A stretch of DNA of 32,133 nucleotides from JAGDZR01 sp049115695 (GTDB lineage: Bacteria > Bacteroidota > Bacteroidia > Cytophagales > Cyclobacteriaceae). Positions 18,614 to 28,000 of the stretch are shown piece by piece. The DNA lies in contig JAGDZR010000028.1 of assembly GCA_049115695.1 (NCBI GenBank), positions 1 through 32,133 on the forward strand. Direction: 5' to 3'. Within the stretch, counting starts at the first letter, position 1, and each line of letters starts with the position of its first letter. The position numbers and the translations under genes were made by a program. The notes beneath the pieces are model-generated. The model was not told the origin of the DNA. It made no database searches and saw nothing but the letters and a program-made list of their open reading frames with translations.

Positions 18614-19435
18614 CTAATTACTATTCCGATTGGTGCTCTTACCCTTGCGTTGGAGTTGGGCGTTAAATGGTATAGCATAACCCAAGGAAATAGAAAGAAT
18701 ATGATGTCGGTATTCAAAATTCTCGTAGTAACTCTCCCAGTTGCTAAAGTCTGGCGAACCATTGAAGCCTAAGTTGGAATGTCCAAAATTGTACCTTACA
18801 TCCAGCATGACCCGTCCCACATCATAAATATCGAAATGTGCTCCTGCACCTATTGCCACACCAAATTGTAAAATATTAGGTTCAGTCATTGCCAAATGCA
18901 AATCACTCCCCACAGCCCTGGATTGCAGGTAAACCATCTTGTAATCCTGAGGTTCCCCTGCAAGGAATTCATCGAACTCAGTCAAAGACACAGTTCCCTG
19001 AGATCCGAGCCATACATTGATTTTAGGTCCTCCATTGACATAAAACATAAAAGGCTCCTTCCCAAAATTCACTTCCAGCATCACCGGAAGTGACAAATAG
19101 TGGTACTTCGATTTGGAGCAATTGCCGCCATCCTTACATAAATCCGCGGTTTTAATGAATTCAGTATCTACTCCCTTGACTGTTTTACGAACAAACTCGT
19201 AATTCAATTCCAAATGAACTGAATACCGTTTGCTAGCCGTATAGGTTCCCATCGCACCTATTTGATAACCTACGTTTGGGGATATTGCAAATGAGTCCGC
19301 ATAATCTCGAGATTGATAGTCAAAGTCTACAAAGTGACCACCCCCTTTTAATCCAAACCAATACTGTGCATTGGCGCTAATCCCTAAACTTATACCCGCT
19401 ATTAAAAGCAAAGCACGATAAATCATACAATACAT
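18614..19435 (-). CDS. PorT-family outer-membrane beta-barrel protein
   Basis: 273 residues. The signal peptide ends near ISANAQ; translation may start at the first ATG (19435) or at Met4 (19426), which gives a cleaner signal peptide. The mature part begins YWFGLKGGGHF and shows eight or so amphipathic strands typical of PorT/OmpA-like barrels (for example SVHLELNYEF, YLSLPVMLEVNFG, FGVAIGAGAHFDI, ILSISLGYAIPF). LSLPVMLEVNFG is the strand that makes this family easy to recognise. Two cysteines in a loop (DLCKDGGNCSKS) could form a disulfide. It is monocistronic, divergent from the PorP/SprF gene across a 190-base spacer, and closed by a strong terminator. Its specific role is unknown; family members are structural or T9SS-related. 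Confidence 0.82.
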   Translation of the reverse strand: MYCMIYRALLLIAGISLGISANAQYWFGLKGGGHFVDFDYQSRDYADSFAISPNVGYQIGAMGTYTASKRYSVHLELNYEFVRKTVKGVDTEFIKTADLCKDGGNCSKSKYHYLSLPVMLEVNFGKEPFMFYVNGGPKINVWLGSQGTVSLTEFDEFLAGEPQDYKMVYLQSRAVGSDLHLAMTEPNILQFGVAIGAGAHFDIYDVGRVMLDVRYNFGHSNLGFNGSPDFSNWESYYENFEYRHHILSISLGYAIPFNAQLQRKGKSTNRNSN

Positions 19436-19628
19436 CGTTAGTCAATGTAATTATAAACATTGTTGGACTAATTGTAATAAACTGCCCCTATTAATACGTT
19501 TTAATTGGCGTAATCATATAAAATTCAACGCATATCCTGATTTATATGCTCATAAGTATGAAAAGAGATTATATTTACATGTTTGAAAGGATAAACCGCC
19601 ACCTATTCAAACCAATGCGCAGGTGTAT
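19436..19628. promoter_or_regulatory. Divergent promoter region
   Basis: AT-rich spacer between two divergent genes, so it must hold promoters for both. On the minus strand TATAAT (19455-19450) lies inside an inverted repeat CAATGT (19443-19448) / ACATTG (19457-19462). This could be a small operator over a -10 site but may be chance. On the plus strand TATATTTA at 19570-19577 is close to TAnnTTTG, without a convincing upstream box. Confidence 0.35.
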
Positions 19629-21569
19629 ATGCAAATTTTGAAAAGAATTCTCGTTGGGCTAATTCTGTGTTCAGCGACAACTTCCTTTGCACAACAATCG
19701 GATATTTACAATCAGTTCTATATGAATCCGTATCTCTATAATCCAGCATATGCTGGGGTTGAGGGGCATACGGTTCTATACGCGTTGTATAATCAAAAAT
19801 GGTCTGGCATTACGGATGCTCCTAGTATGAGGCATGTTTCCTTTCATACACCACTAAAGGGAGGCATTGGTATAGGTGCTACTGCCTTCAACTATGTGCA
19901 GGGAGGTTTAATTAACAATTCGGCTGGAAAGATATCAGCCAGTTACCTGGTCTCAATAGACCGTAAGCACCACTTAAGATTTGGCATGTCAGTTGGAGGT
20001 GGTACTCAATTCCTGAATTTTGGTGAACTCGATGATCCAACCGATCCGGTTTTCGGAAATTTAGCACTTAACAACTCCTTTGCTATTGCTGACTTTGGAG
20101 CGACCTATCACTTTGATCATTTCAATGTTGGTTTTTCAATTCCCAATTTAGTTTCCTATGATGCTCTCGGACCAGATGGATTCTCTCCTATAAGAGTCAA
20201 GCCCTTGGATAACCTGATGATCAAGATCAATTATAGAGGGCACTTAAGCGATGACATTGCGATCGAACCACATTTAATTTATCGATATAGCGCATTCGGA
20301 CCTGATCAGTATGAAGCAACCGCAATTTTTCATATCTATCACATCGTATGGTTGGCAGCTACCTATCGTCAGGATAACAATCTGGCATTCTCTGTCGGAA
20401 CGAAAATCAAGGAAATGTTTGGTTTAGGTTATGCTTTTGAACTTGGCAATGCCTCACTCACCAACTTCCTGGGCCCATCTCATGAGGTCCATATTGGTTA
20501 TCACCTAGGAACCAAAAAAGCACACGCAGAGCACGTTTCTTCATTTATTAAATCACATAGATTGACCGCTGAAGAAAGAGCAGCCAAAGCAGCTCAGGAA
20601 AGAGAAGAAAGACTATTGGCGCTACAAGAATCCAGAGAGACTCCTGATGATGATGCCTTATCTATTGCGTCACAACCGGAACCTGAGCCTGAGCCAGAGA
20701 ACATAGATCACTGGGAAATGGATCAAACGCATGGAGATGTGGTAAGATCAAATGAATTCAATGAGCAAGTCAAAGCGGTTATCATCAAGCACCGAAACGA
20801 GGAAGGAGAGGAAGAAATGGCCATTGCCTGGGTCAATGCTGATGAGGATTGGGAACTGATTGAAACCGAAGAACCGCTTAAGCGGGTTTCTATAAATGGA
20901 GAGCGTGAAATAGGTGTTAAATATTACCGAACAGGACCTAATGGAGAGAAAGAAATGATCGTGAAATGGGAGCCGGTATTGACCCCTGATCAAGTTGACG
21001 CCATACTAGCTGGGCAAAACACTACAGAAGCTCTCAATGAAGAGGAACCTATTGAAAATCAAATTGTTACAACACCTCAAGAAGTCAAAGAACCTGTCGT
21101 CACAGAACCGGTAATCACTGAAAGGGCAGTTGAAACTCCGGTTGAGCAAATAGAAGAATCAGCACCTGAAGAGGAGTTTACGTCTATGCCAGATGAACAA
21201 GAGCCAGAACAGGTTCCTGTGCAACAAGAAATTGACAGAGAGTTAACAGATGACACTAGAACGCATGAAGAGTTAACGAATTCGAACGAACCTCTAACTG
21301 TAAAAAGAGGCAATAATATGTTGGAATTGCCTGCTGGCAATTATGTAATAGTCGGAGCATTTGATTCCTATGAAAATGCTGAAAACTTAAGTGATCGAAT
21401 TTTCGAGCAGGGTTTTCATGACACCATTGTGGGCTATGTCTCCGCTAGAAAGCATTATTATGTTGTGGTTTATCGTTCAGACAATGTTCAAAATGCTACA
21501 CGAGAAAAGAACCGCCTCAAAAACAGAAGTGGTTTCACAGATGTTTGGGTATTAACGGTTAATGATTAA
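19629..21569 (+). CDS. PorP/SprF-family T9SS membrane protein fused to a SPOR domain
   Basis: 646 residues from ATG 19629; a GTG two codons earlier is possible. The signal peptide ends SFAQ. QSDIYNQFYMNPYLYNPAYAG is the hallmark start of PorP/SprF barrels, and the barrel runs to about residue 300 (HEVHIGYHLG). Then follow a charged helix, an EPEPEPE stretch, an unrecognised strand-rich segment at about 360-475 (WEMDQTHGDVV to MIVKWEPVLT), an acidic Glu/Pro/Val linker, and a C-terminal SPOR domain from about 565 (GNYVIVGAFDSYENAENLSD to the end). PorP/SprF proteins help secrete or anchor T9SS cargo; SPOR domains bind denuded peptidoglycan. The fusion would tie an outer-membrane T9SS component to the cell wall (inferred). 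It overlaps the next gene by 8 bases, and that gene encodes type B sorted cargo, the usual partner of SprF-like proteins. Confidence 0.9.
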   Translation: MQILKRILVGLILCSATTSFAQQSDIYNQFYMNPYLYNPAYAGVEGHTVLYALYNQKWSGITDAPSMRHVSFHTPLKGGIGIGATAFNYVQGGLINNSAGKISASYLVSIDRKHHLRFGMSVGGGTQFLNFGELDDPTDPVFGNLALNNSFAIADFGATYHFDHFNVGFSIPNLVSYDALGPDGFSPIRVKPLDNLMIKINYRGHLSDDIAIEPHLIYRYSAFGPDQYEATAIFHIYHIVWLAATYRQDNNLAFSVGTKIKEMFGLGYAFELGNASLTNFLGPSHEVHIGYHLGTKKAHAEHVSSFIKSHRLTAEERAAKAAQEREERLLALQESRETPDDDALSIASQPEPEPEPENIDHWEMDQTHGDVVRSNEFNEQVKAVIIKHRNEEGEEEMAIAWVNADEDWELIETEEPLKRVSINGEREIGVKYYRTGPNGEKEMIVKWEPVLTPDQVDAILAGQNTTEALNEEEPIENQIVTTPQEVKEPVVTEPVITERAVETPVEQIEESAPEEEFTSMPDEQEPEQVPVQQEIDRELTDDTRTHEELTNSNEPLTVKRGNNMLELPAGNYVIVGAFDSYENAENLSDRIFEQGFHDTIVGYVSARKHYYVVVYRSDNVQNATREKNRLKNRSGFTDVWVLTVND

Positions 21570-24500
21570 AAACATGAGACGACTGTTAGTCATATTAATA
21601 ATAGGTAGTTCGTTCAATGTATGGTCGCAAAAGCAACCATATATTAATTCAATAGACCCTATCAGTGCAGCTGTAGGTGAGACGGTCACCATAGCAGGCT
21701 CAGGATTTCCAGCGCAAGCCAATCTATCTGTGGCTTTTGGGAGTGTGAATGCTTCAATAATTCAGGCAACCTCCACTGTAATAGAAGTGAAAGTTCCTGC
21801 TGCAGCTACCTATGACCATGTTATTGTTACGGACATTTCGTCCGGACTCTCAAGTAAGTCAAGTCAGTTTTTTGGGATCAAATGGGGGTCGACAACAATT
21901 CCAAGCACCTACCCTTTTTCTGCGGCGACCAATATTACAACCAACCAAACACAACCATACGACCTCTGTCTATGTGATTTTGATGGTGATGGACTGAACG
22001 ATGTTGCCCTAACGGCAATTGAAAACTCAAATACTGGTGGGGCGAAAAGGCTAATTTATAAGAATACTAGCAGTGGTGGGACGGCAAGTTTCTCGCAGGT
22101 TCTGGCACTAAGAAATCAGCCAGCCATAAATGTAAACTGTCATGATCTCGATGGAGATGGCAAACCAGAGCTTCTGGTATCAGAAGTAAATGGTCCAGGT
22201 AATTCAGGAACTGAGGATATCGAACTCTATTTAAATAGCTCTAGCCCAGGCACCATCAGCTTTCCAACCGAACCGACGTTGACCATTACCCCAAGTCGAG
22301 ACAGTGATGGTAACCTTAGAGATCCAGCAAGTATCGAAGTAGCAGACATTGATCTGGATGGAAAACCTGACCTGATTGTGTCTTTTTTAAGAGGAGAAGC
22401 TGTAGATATCTATAAAAACAATAGCGTTAAAGGTACACTCACCTTCAGCACCACTCCCGTCCAACTGAAGATTTCCACAGGATCAATTGCCAGGGGACTA
22501 AAAGTTTCGGATTTGAATCGGGATAATCTAGCTGACATTGTTGTTGTTCCTACTGATGAAAGTGATGTCTTTGTTTTTCAAAACACGAGCACTCAAAGTG
22601 GGATGACTTTCGATATGATTACGATTACACCCAGCGAGCAAAACGCATTGGTACTGCCCGAGATTGCTGATTTAAATAATGATGGATACCCGGAAATAAT
22701 TGTCACTGATAAAAACAACAATGCCATTGGTGAGGTTTTAATTAACCTCAACCAGACAGCTGGTCCTGGTGCACCTATCTCCTTCTCTCCGTCAACGGAA
22801 ATATCTATCAATAAAGACCCCTTCGGTTTGTCAACTGGAGATATTGATGGTGATGGTGATATTGACCTGGCAGTTGGTATCATTGATAAGGATATTAAAA
22901 AGGTTGAAATTTTACTTAACAATTCATCAGGAAACAGCTTTTCTTTCAGTCGACAGCAAATTACTAACAGTGATAATTCAAGATATATCAAAATTGGAGA
23001 TATCAACGGTGATGCCAAACCAGATGTGCTTTTTACAACTGGTAGTAGATCTTCAACTACAGGTTTTCTCTCCTATGTTATAAACCAAGGGTGCATTGCG
23101 CCTCAGATCACAAGTCCGGGAGGTGAATTTTGTACGGGAGTTGAATACCTAATGGAGGCGACTTCAGGTGAGCAGTTGACCTACAATTGGCAAGTGGATG
23201 CCGGTTCTGGATATGGTTCTGTAAAAGCAAATGGGGACAATTTTCTCGATATAAGTACCAACTCGAGTAACGTGAAAGTTAAAGTTACTGCTACTTCCAA
23301 TGATGGCGTTTGTTCCGTTGAATCCGGAGAAACAAGCGTTGCGCTGAATACCAATTCACCGAACACTCCTACGATTAGTGCCTCTACCGCAACGATTTGT
23401 CAGGGAAACCCTTTTACGTTGAGTTCTTCAGTCTCTGCCGATAACTATCAATGGACTGGCCCTAATGACTTCAATAGTACCGCTTCTACCATCACTATCA
23501 ACAATCCTTCAGCAGCAAACTCCGGTAGTTATAACCTTACTGTTTCAAATGATAATGGGTGCAATAGTGCTAAGGTGAGCACCTTGATTGAAGTCAACCC
23601 ACTCCCCTTACCCAACATTGCCAATACAGGCTTGGACTTGTTTTGTGATGGTGGATCAACAACGTTAAAGACCACCACTTTTCCAGGCTTTACTTATCAA
23701 TGGAGACAAAATTCAAACATTATTTCAGGGCAAACATCAGCGACTTTGAGTGTATCATCATCCGGAGGTTATGCCATGTCAGTCACCGATCCAACCACCT
23801 CATGCGTTTACACTACAGACAATTATAGTATCATTGAAGCTGCACCTCCAACCTCTACAATTCAAGCTGTCGCGCAGATATGCGAGGATGTTGAAAGTGA
23901 ATTCACAGCGCTCGTTGCAACCGGGCAAGCCGGTCTGGCCACTAATTATGCATGGAATTTCACAAACCAGGCAGGCATATCAGTAGGCACTGCAAGCGGC
24001 AACAGCCATACGATATCGTTTGATCCCGCTGATACGTATACCGCGACACTAACAACAGGTTATGAGGACATTAGCAATTGCTCAAGCAATACAAGTCATG
24101 ATATAGTGGTTTCTGCTTCACCAGAAGTTGACATTACATCCGAATCAGGGGAGTTCGTTAAGTGTAGAGTAGATAGTTTATTACTCACATTGCCCAGTGA
24201 TCTAACAACCTACAATTGGTCTACCGGTAGCAATACATCATCAACTTACGCGGTAACTAACAGCGGCAATTCAGTAGATATTTCTGTTGATTGGAGTACA
24301 GACATTGGATGTACGGGCACCTCAAATGTTACCGTCAACAACTACACTAACTCGCAGTTGGAAATCACCACCAGCCTGGAAACTGAGATAGCCAATAACC
24401 AACTGAATGTTCCGGCTGGAACACGGAGTATTCCACTTATAGCAAATGGCGGAACAGACTATCACTGGGAACCCGCAACCCAATTTGATGACTCCCTAGG

Positions 24501-24882
24501 AACGAACGTAAGATTCTTTCCAAGGTCTACAAATACGGAGGTTACGTTAACTGGAATAGACAACAATGAATGCCCAGAATCTGCCACTTTGGCGATCATT
24601 AACCAAAATGTAATTGGTCGAAAATCCTTCTCTCCAAATGGCGATGGGTTAGGGTTCGAGTGCTGGGAAATTCTCAATTCTTCGAGCATGACGGATTGTA
24701 CACTCTTTGTGTTTGATAGCCGTGGTAAAAACATCATCAAATCAACAGGTCCTTTCGAAAATGATTGCGCCTGGGATGGCAATGATCAAAATGGCAATCC
24801 AATGGCAACCGGTGTTTACTACTTCGTGTTCAAATGCAGTGATTCCAACTCTACTTCCGGCAGCATTTTGTTAGCTCGATAA
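21562..24882 (+). CDS. T9SS-secreted protein: IPT, FG-GAP propeller, Ig-like domains, type B sorting domain
   Basis: 1106 residues. The signal peptide ends NVWSQ. An IPT/TIG domain at about 25-105 (INSIDPISAAVGETVTIAGSG) is followed by seven FG-GAP/VCBS blades at about 138-490, each with a D-x-(D/N)-x-D-type calcium loop (DFDGDGLND, DLDGDGKPE, DIDLDGKPD, DLNRDNLAD, DLNNDGYPE, DIDGDGDID, DINGDAKPD). Cys-containing Ig/PKD-like domains fill about 510-1020. The C-terminus from about 1020 (KSFSPNGDGLGFECWEI ... CAWDGNDQNGNPMATGVYYF) is a CHU_C/gliding-motility-associated type B sorting domain, which marks export through T9SS. The start at 21562 overlaps the PorP/SprF-SPOR stop; Met5 at 21574 is an alternative. 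It is likely a cell-surface protein whose delivery depends on its upstream partner (inferred from known SprF/type B pairs). Confidence 0.9.
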   Translation: MIKNMRRLLVILIIGSSFNVWSQKQPYINSIDPISAAVGETVTIAGSGFPAQANLSVAFGSVNASIIQATSTVIEVKVPAAATYDHVIVTDISSGLSSKSSQFFGIKWGSTTIPSTYPFSAATNITTNQTQPYDLCLCDFDGDGLNDVALTAIENSNTGGAKRLIYKNTSSGGTASFSQVLALRNQPAINVNCHDLDGDGKPELLVSEVNGPGNSGTEDIELYLNSSSPGTISFPTEPTLTITPSRDSDGNLRDPASIEVADIDLDGKPDLIVSFLRGEAVDIYKNNSVKGTLTFSTTPVQLKISTGSIARGLKVSDLNRDNLADIVVVPTDESDVFVFQNTSTQSGMTFDMITITPSEQNALVLPEIADLNNDGYPEIIVTDKNNNAIGEVLINLNQTAGPGAPISFSPSTEISINKDPFGLSTGDIDGDGDIDLAVGIIDKDIKKVEILLNNSSGNSFSFSRQQITNSDNSRYIKIGDINGDAKPDVLFTTGSRSSTTGFLSYVINQGCIAPQITSPGGEFCTGVEYLMEATSGEQLTYNWQVDAGSGYGSVKANGDNFLDISTNSSNVKVKVTATSNDGVCSVESGETSVALNTNSPNTPTISASTATICQGNPFTLSSSVSADNYQWTGPNDFNSTASTITINNPSAANSGSYNLTVSNDNGCNSAKVSTLIEVNPLPLPNIANTGLDLFCDGGSTTLKTTTFPGFTYQWRQNSNIISGQTSATLSVSSSGGYAMSVTDPTTSCVYTTDNYSIIEAAPPTSTIQAVAQICEDVESEFTALVATGQAGLATNYAWNFTNQAGISVGTASGNSHTISFDPADTYTATLTTGYEDISNCSSNTSHDIVVSASPEVDITSESGEFVKCRVDSLLLTLPSDLTTYNWSTGSNTSSTYAVTNSGNSVDISVDWSTDIGCTGTSNVTVNNYTNSQLEITTSLETEIANNQLNVPAGTRSIPLIANGGTDYHWEPATQFDDSLGTNVRFFPRSTNTEVTLTGIDNNECPESATLAIINQNVIGRKSFSPNGDGLGFECWEILNSSSMTDCTLFVFDSRGKNIIKSTGPFENDCAWDGNDQNGNPMATGVYYFVFKCSDSNSTSGSILLAR

Positions 24883-24941
24883 TTTCAAAAATCGAATTTC
24901 ACTTAGATACTTTATATTTTTTATTAGTAAAATATAACAGA

Positions 24942-25028
24942 TCAAATCAGCTAGATTTGAACATTATTAGCGCTGATTTCAAAAAAATCAAGTAATTTTT
25001 AATCTTTTATTGGGTTACACATTAACCC
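24942..25028 (+). promoter_or_regulatory. Cluster of overlapping inverted repeats in the leader of the second giant gene
   Basis: Four inverted repeats: TCAAATC/GATTTGA (24942-24948, 24954-24960); AAATCAGC/GCTGATTT (24944-24951, 24972-24979), which shares bases with the first so both cannot form together; GATTT/AAATC near 24975-24989; GGGTTA/TAACCC (25012-25017, 25023-25028). None ends in a clear T run. This could be a weak terminator, an attenuator-like leader or a protein-binding region. The rest of the 185-base spacer is AT-rich with no gene. Confidence 0.35.
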
Positions 25029-25067
25029 TGGATTGTATATAGAGTGTAAATACCACCCAAATACCTT

Positions 25068-28000
25068 ATGAAAAGCAACTTTAAGCCTTTCCTAGTCACC
25101 ATCATTTCTTTTGTTTTCACACTGCAATTGCATGCTCAAGACGAAATCTGTACAGATGGAATTGACAACAATGGCGATGGATTTGTGGATTGCTATGACG
25201 AACTGTGTTCGGATGGCGATGATTGTTCGGATTTCTTTGTTGGAAACGATATTGAATGTAGGGATGAGCCTACTGATGATCCGACCTTCTCGATGAGGCT
25301 CCAATGGGGGTCTCCGGATGAATCCGCCAATAGCCACTCTTCTCCTGCAGTTGGTGATATTGATTCAGATGGAACACCTGAGGTCATTGCCACTAACAAA
25401 CAGAATAAGACAATATCGATATTGGATGGGGTGTTTGGTAATTACGATCAAAATATTAAGAACGCTTCAGGTCAGGAAGAACCTTACGTCCTGGACTATG
25501 AGCCTGAAAATGCGGTGGTAATTGGAGATATTGATGGGGGTGATGGTTATGCCGAAATTGTGGTGGTTGAAGACAAAGGCAGAATTGTTGAATTGTTGAG
25601 ATATGATGAAAACACTCAGCAACTCTATAGTGATTGGAAAGTAACATTTGCTGATAATGTCGGAATGCCCGGAATGGCAGATTTCAACGGTGATGGCATT
25701 GTAGAAATCTATTTCCGGGATGTTATTATCGACGCAAGGGATGGATCGACAATTGTCAATAGTGCCGGAGGTGACTGGCAGATTGACTATGCACACGGAG
25801 CGATTGCTGTTGATATTCTTCCAGACGCCTTTTGTGCCAACTGTTCTGGTCTGGAATTAATTACCGGTGCGGATATTTGGGCTGTGAGCATTCCTAATGG
25901 AGGCGGGTCAGGTTCGAAATCTTCAGCTGCAAATATCAATGATTTGATCAATGCCGATCTTGGTAACAACATTGATTATCACGTCAAATACTACAACAAC
26001 TGGAAAGATCAGTGGACGTCAATTTCAGTAGCTGACTTTGATCAGGATGGTGACATGGATGTATTGATGTCCGGCGCATTGGGTGAAGACTACACAGACC
26101 CAACCACAATATTTTATTGGGATGTAAATGAAGGTGAGTATTATACCTACGCTGACCCTTCTAATGACCACCCACGTGGAACTGGTCGAATCAACATTGC
26201 CGATGTGAATGGAGATGGTAATATGAATGCCATTTATATTTCAGATCAAAAGTTATATGCCTTGGCCCCTCCGGATCCAGCAGATGCCGACCCACAGCTA
26301 AGCACCATTTGGGTAAAAGGAGTTAAAGAAGGTTCATCAGGGTTCACAGGGTGTACCCTTTTTGACTTTAATGGCGATGGTGCATTTGAAACCATTTACA
26401 GAAGTGAAAGTGAATTGTATATCATTGATGGTACAGATGGATCCACTAGCACAACCTTACCTTGTGTATCCCGAACGCAAGAGGAGTACCCTATTGTAGC
26501 TGATGTTGACAATGATGGGTCCAGTGAAATATGTGTACCCTGTTATACAAGTGATGCAACGCCTTTTAACCCATACTCAAACACAAGATTTTCTCAAATT
26601 AGAGTATTTGAAGCATCAGGTGGTGAGATTTGGCAGCCTTCCAGAACTGTCTGGAATCAACATGGATATTACAATGTAAATATCAACGATGACCTTACTA
26701 TCCCCGTTCAACAGCAAGATCACACTGCGGTGTTTGGTAACGTTGACTGTGAAACCGGAGCGGTCAGTGAAGTCCGAGCATTAAATGGTTTTCTTAACCA
26801 GTCAACCTATATAGAAACAACAGGATGTCCATCCTACGTGTCTCCTGACATTAATCTTTTGCAAGTCTCTGATGCAACCGTCTCTCAATGTCCTGAAACA
26901 GAATTTACAGTAACATTCGATATCAGAAATGATGGTGATACGGATATCTCGGGATCATTACCTGTGACATTTTATGCTGGTGACCCTACTATCGAAGGGT
27001 CAACGAGATTGAACACTGAAGTTTTAATTATTAGTGACTTTACTGTAGGGTCAACACAAACTCTATCCACCACTGCAGATGGGCCTGGTGGAGAGTTTGA
27101 GTTATTTGTGGTGATCAATGATAATGGATCAAGTGATCCTCCCATTTCCCTTAACTCTGCTGGTATTGCTGAATGTGAAACTGACAATAACATTGGAAGC
27201 ATTATCGCTACCTATGAGCCATTTTCAATTACCACCGAAAAAATCAAAGACAATGAAAAATGTTTTGATGAATATCCAGACAATGGACAAGCACGAGCTT
27301 TCTACTTCGGTGCGATAGATACAGGTTCAGAAACATTTTGGCTCGAAGATTTTCAAGACCTTTCTGATGGTGATGTCGTTGACAATGGCGACACACAATG
27401 GAGCATAAGCGGTGGCAGTTCTGGTAGCTGGGGAGTAGGGCAGTACTCAGGTGGTAATGCGTTCATTGTAAACAAAAGTGGTGGAAAGAACCTCGGCGGC
27501 ATGATCACTTGGTCCTCAGAAGATATAGACATCAGCGGACATAGTGATGTTAGCTTCAGCATTGATTTAATTGCTTCATCCGCTCAGGAGTCGTCTGGAG
27601 ATTGGAGAGACATTCAAAATGTCTATTACACATTGGATGGTGGGACTCGCGAGTCAGTAACAGCGCAGGCTGGAAGTTTTGATTTCTATCAGGCGTCCGT
27701 TTCAGAATTGAATGGCACAACCCTCAAAATCGAAGTAGAAGTACATAATACTGGTTCAAACGAGTACATGGAGTTTGACAATATTGTGGTAGAAGGAACT
27801 CCTCCCCCAACCGCTGGAGAATTAACTGAAACAGATGGATTCATCTTTAATTGGTATAGAGATGGAGACTTTTCAGCCCCTGTATATACAGGTAGCCTAT
27901 ATGCCGATATGGCTGATGGTACTTATGATGTTGTAGCATTATACACAGAATCGAATTGTTATTCTGACACGTCTGCCACTAATCAAATCGTCATTACCAG

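Noticed and set aside
18532..18772. Two overlapping frames of about 76 residues on opposite strands
   Set aside because: They run through the terminator hairpin and the end of the PorT-like gene, with no signal or motif.
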